Position numbers and translations under genes: made by a program
Shown here: positions 60,829-64,000 of the stretch, piece by piece
How the letters are laid out: the number at the start of each line of letters is the position of its first letter
Position numbering within the stretch: position 1 is the first letter of the stretch
Assembly (NCBI RefSeq): GCF_011050365.1
Contig: NZ_DRFV01000010.1
Location: forward strand, 62,001-126,000
Origin: Pseudohongiella sp.
GTDB lineage: Bacteria > Pseudomonadota > Gammaproteobacteria > Pseudomonadales > Pseudohongiellaceae
Direction of reading: 5' to 3'
DNA: 64,000 nucleotides
The notes under the pieces: generated by a model
Told to the model about the DNA's origin: nothing
The model's input: only the letters and a program-made list of their open reading frames with translations
Database searches by the model: none

Positions 60829-63800
60829 TCAGAACTGCAACAACGCTCTGGCATACAGGCGACGACCACGACCATCAAACACGACCGCATCGTAGTTGAT
60901 GGCGCCCGCTTCCCGATACGGCAGGTCAGCATTGAATGCGTCCAGTACACCGACGGTAAAGACGGATGTGCCGAATGCCTGATTGGCCCACTGATGCGTG
61001 TAGTTGTACTGAAGATCAACACTCTGGTAGCTGTCAATCTTCCGGCTCAACAGCGCGCGGACTTCATCATTGGCGTTGGCAAAGGTGTTTTCGTAAGCCA
61101 GATCGCTGTACGAACCGATGAAGCGCGTAATGATGGAAGCCCCATGATTGCCATTGCTCATCCAGCTCAGGCTGATATTGCCTTTGTTGTCGGGCAGTGA
61201 ACGCACCAGGTTGCCATCGCCGGTGGTACCGGCAGCATCAAACACACCAGTTTCCAGCAGACCCAGTTCCAGACCGGGTACATTTTTCAATGTGTACTGG
61301 TTAACGTGTGTGTAATCAGCACTCAGACGGAAACGACCCAGGTCATTGGTCCACCCGTAGCTGGCCTTCACGTCAATACCATCAGCAATGATGGTACCGG
61401 CGTTGATGGTGCTCAGCTGTGTTGTGGTCAAGGCTCCTGTGCTCACACCAAAGGTACGAACCACACCTTCGATCTGGTAGGCGGCCGGATTAACCACGCA
61501 GTCCAGGCGCGAGCCGGCCTGCACATCACGGAAGCCGGTGTCACCACCCGGGGTGCCCTGGGTGCTGGGATCAGTACCAAACTGAGCTGCCAGTGCATTG
61601 GGGTCACAAGGCGTCAACTGTTCATAGTTGGCCCATTCACCGGTGCGGCTGGATGGAATGGTACCGTTCAGAACATAGTTCGACGGGTCGGCTGCTGCTT
61701 GCTGGAACAGCGCCAGCTCGTCAGCGATCGCTGAAATACCCGGCTGTGGCAGCACCTTGTCGGTCAGCTCAAAGCGCCATGCATCAGCGGTCAGACTCAG
61801 GCCTTCAAGCCGGCCAGCTGGTGTCCAGACAAAACCGGCACTGAAAGTATCGGCGTATTCATTGCCCACATCCGGAGCCGGACCGCCCAGGGTATAGGTA
61901 AAGTTCGGCAAGGCATTGTCATTGTTGACTTCAGCCAGACCGGCACGGACCGCCTGGTTACGCAGCGGATCGCGGAAGGTATTGCTGGATGACTCCAGCC
62001 CCTCTTCCACAATGCCCACGTTAGGTGCGCGGAATGACTGCGAGAAGGAGCCACGCAGCAACAGGGTATCGGTCGGGCGCCAGCTCAGCGCCACCTTCGG
62101 TGTCACTTCACTGCCGATATTACCGCCGTAATCCTCATAACGCAGCGCTATCTGGGTTTCCACATTCTCGATCAGCGGCAATGACAGCTCACCAAACACA
62201 GCAGAGATGTTGCGGTCGTTGCTGTAATTGAAAATACACTCCGAACACTCGAAGTTGTTGCTGACATAATGCGTGGTATTGGGTTCACCGTTGGTACCCC
62301 ATTCCAGAATGGCATTGGCCAGGCCCGGCTGGTTCATTGCCGGTGCAATGGACTTGTTGTTCTGCATACGGTACTGGGCACCCACTGCAAACTGGGCCAT
62401 ACCACCACGCAGTTCCAGTAATTCACCGGACACAACGGCGTCGATGACACCCAGCTTGTTACGCTTGTCGGCACGTTTCACCGTTGGCGCCATCCACGCC
62501 ATCAGCTCATCGCTGTTGGCCAGATCCGGGTTGGTCATTTGTGTCAGGAAGGGGTTGTAGAACTCACACCCGTCCTGGCCCTGGTTGTTACTGGTTAAAG
62601 CCAGAGACAGACTTTCGCGGGTAGTGAACACAAAACCCGGGAAGAACGTTTGGGTATACCCTTTATAATAGGCCTGATTACTCACGTTCCACATCGTGGG
62701 AAGAGCACCACCAAAGGGGCCCGGCTCATCACGGAAGTTGAAATCGCTGATGCCGTTGGGCGTACAGTTAGCACCACCCAGGCCATTTACCGCCAGTTCT
62801 GCGCGGTCGCGCTGGAAAGTCTGGTATTCCTGCTCAAAGCTGGTACCACTCCAGGAGTAACCCACGTCATAGTTGAAACGGCGATCGTTAAAGGCATAGA
62901 ACTCGCCTTTAACACCGGCCTGCACACCCAGGGTTGCCGACTCGGTGATGTTGGTGTTGCCACCCATCCGCGGTGTGTTGGAATCCTGCACACTGGCATA
63001 AAACGGCACATTCATACCGCCATTGGCCAGCGTATTGGGCGCATTGGGAATACTGGTCGGGCGCGTCAGCCCGGCTTTGCCAGCGTAATACCCCAGCTCT
63101 GCAGTCATGCCGATGCCGTACCCGCCAAAGGCAGGATTACCCGCATGCGAACCAGGCGCAGCCAGGAACACAGTAGGACCACGTGAACCGTGGGCACCTG
63201 AGTCAGAGCGCTCGATTGTGGTATCGGAATACTGGAAGAACGAATAGAACTCGGCATTTTCGTTAAACGTGTGATTAAACGCACCGGCGATGCTGTCACG
63301 CTCCATGCCCACGCTCATGAAATTCCACTCTTCAGTGAATTCACGGCAGGTGCCACTGTTGGCGCCACGATTATCGGTACGGGTACCCGTAAAGAACGGA
63401 CGACCATCGGCAGCGGTCAGGTCATCACACAAGGGATCCGTCAAAACTGTGTTAGCGGTACCACCCTCAGCGATGTTGCGCTGGGTAATGTCGGTATTGA
63501 TATAAGCCTGGTTAATTCGCGAACCAAAGGCCGGGTTGGCCATGGTGGCGCTGATATTGCCGGCAATGCCGCCAACAACACCGGTGTATTGCGCGTTCTC
63601 ATCGTAGAAATTGCCGAACTCGACGGGAACGGGATCACGACGGAAGATTTCCCCTGACAGTACAAAATGGGTGTCGCCGCTGTCGTTGGCCCAGCCGTAG
63701 ATGACGCTGCCGGTTTTGTCCTGGCGGCTGGTGGCATTTTCCAGCGCCTGTACATCACCGTAAACTTCCAGACCTTCAAACTGGGTACGCATGATGACGT

Positions 63801-64000
63801 TGACCACGCCTGCCACGGCGTCTGAACCGTACAGTGCAGAACCGCCGTCAGTCAGCACTTCAACGCGCTCAACCATAACCAGCGGAATGGTGTTGATATC
63901 GACGAATTCGCCGCCGCTGCGGGTTACAGTTGCAGCAGATACCTGACGCTTGCCGTTGATCAGCGTCAGTGTGGAGTTCTCACCCAGGTTACGCAGGTTG
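60829..64000 (-). CDS. TonB-dependent receptor (N-terminus beyond window)
   Basis: The frame is open to the window end. The visible 1057 residues begin in the plug domain at NLRNLGENSTLTLINGKR, with the later MVERVEVLTDGGSALYG block, and run to a barrel ending in Phe (ALLQF). The signal peptide and TonB box lie upstream of 64000. It shares many identical segments with the receptor downstream, including NFECSECIFNY and SFSQSFRAPN, so they are tandem paralogues. A terminator and an inverted repeat separate the genes. Ligand not deducible. Confidence 0.93.
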   Translation of the reverse strand, partial: NLRNLGENSTLTLINGKRQVSAATVTRSGGEFVDINTIPLVMVERVEVLTDGGSALYGSDAVAGVVNVIMRTQFEGLEVYGDVQALENATSRQDKTGSVIYGWANDSGDTHFVLSGEIFRRDPVPVEFGNFYDENAQYTGVVGGIAGNISATMANPAFGSRINQAYINTDITQRNIAEGGTANTVLTDPLCDDLTAADGRPFFTGTRTDNRGANSGTCREFTEEWNFMSVGMERDSIAGAFNHTFNENAEFYSFFQYSDTTIERSDSGAHGSRGPTVFLAAPGSHAGNPAFGGYGIGMTAELGYYAGKAGLTRPTSIPNAPNTLANGGMNVPFYASVQDSNTPRMGGNTNITESATLGVQAGVKGEFYAFNDRRFNYDVGYSWSGTSFEQEYQTFQRDRAELAVNGLGGANCTPNGISDFNFRDEPGPFGGALPTMWNVSNQAYYKGYTQTFFPGFVFTTRESLSLALTSNNQGQDGCEFYNPFLTQMTNPDLANSDELMAWMAPTVKRADKRNKLGVIDAVVSGELLELRGGMAQFAVGAQYRMQNNKSIAPAMNQPGLANAILEWGTNGEPNTTHYVSNNFECSECIFNYSNDRNISAVFGELSLPLIENVETQIALRYEDYGGNIGSEVTPKVALSWRPTDTLLLRGSFSQSFRAPNVGIVEEGLESSSNTFRDPLRNQAVRAGLAEVNNDNALPNFTYTLGGPAPDVGNEYADTFSAGFVWTPAGRLEGLSLTADAWRFELTDKVLPQPGISAIADELALFQQAAADPSNYVLNGTIPSSRTGEWANYEQLTPCDPNALAAQFGTDPSTQGTPGGDTGFRDVQAGSRLDCVVNPAAYQIEGVVRTFGVSTGALTTTQLSTINAGTIIADGIDVKASYGWTNDLGRFRLSADYTHVNQYTLKNVPGLELGLLETGVFDAAGTTGDGNLVRSLPDNKGNISLSWMSNGNHGASIITRFIGSYSDLAYENTFANANDEVRALLSRKIDSYQSVDLQYNYTHQWANQAFGTSVFTVGVLDAFNADLPYREAGAINYDAVVFDGRGRRLYARALLQF

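Overview
The window looks like part of a gammaproteobacterial chromosome, and its first ~26 kb is an integrated mobile element. This rests on an rdgC gene, RND efflux genes, large TonB-dependent receptors, GGDEF/EAL signalling genes and a YaiO-type exopolysaccharide operon. I cannot name the genus.

Mobile region (1-26161). The right end is a 3' fragment of a tRNA-Arg(CCT) gene at 26114-26161. Next to it, all on the minus strand, are a tyrosine integrase, an AlpA-type regulator, several small unknown genes, a RepA-like ATPase, a ParA-like ATPase, a TrwB/TraD-type coupling protein and a MobF (TrwC/TraI-type) relaxase. ArdA antirestriction, a lipoprotein and a putative DNA-binding protein follow. 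No mating-pair (type IV secretion channel) genes are visible, so it resembles an integrative mobilizable element. The left end is not in the window. Its cargo, reading left to right, is a DUF1259 protein, the chromate resistance pair chrB-chrA, a truncated IS3-family element, the last two genes of a BREX locus (pglZ, brxL), and a two-gene unit. That unit pairs a DGQR-motif (DUF262/DGQHR/DndB-like) protein with a protein carrying a HEPN-like RNxxxH motif.

Chromosomal region (26162-64000). First comes a NarL-type response regulator convergent with two overlapping sensor-kinase genes, one of which lacks recognisable ATP-binding boxes. Next is a compact cluster (30474-37590): a CDP-alcohol phosphotransferase, a flippase-like membrane protein, a PTPS-fold protein without the usual catalytic residues, an MDR dehydrogenase, a stand-alone RibD-type reductase, a GTP cyclohydrolase II, a GT4 glycosyltransferase and a methyltransferase. 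I read it as a possible uncharacterised pathway for a GTP-derived compound that is glycosylated, methylated or lipid-linked.

The rest holds a diguanylate cyclase, a transglutaminase-like protein, two adjacent decayed Crp/Fnr regulators, an OsmC protein, an RND permease with its adaptor, rdgC, an MFS transporter, a deoxyinosine/uracil-type DNA glycosylase, a four-gene exopolysaccharide operon (response regulator, YaiO-like, HEAT-repeat, GT2), another MFS transporter, an EAL phosphodiesterase, and two tandem paralogous TonB-dependent receptors, the second cut by the window end.

The strongest candidates for undescribed biology are the DGQR-HEPN pair, the GTP-derived metabolite cluster, and the hairpin cluster upstream of ardA.
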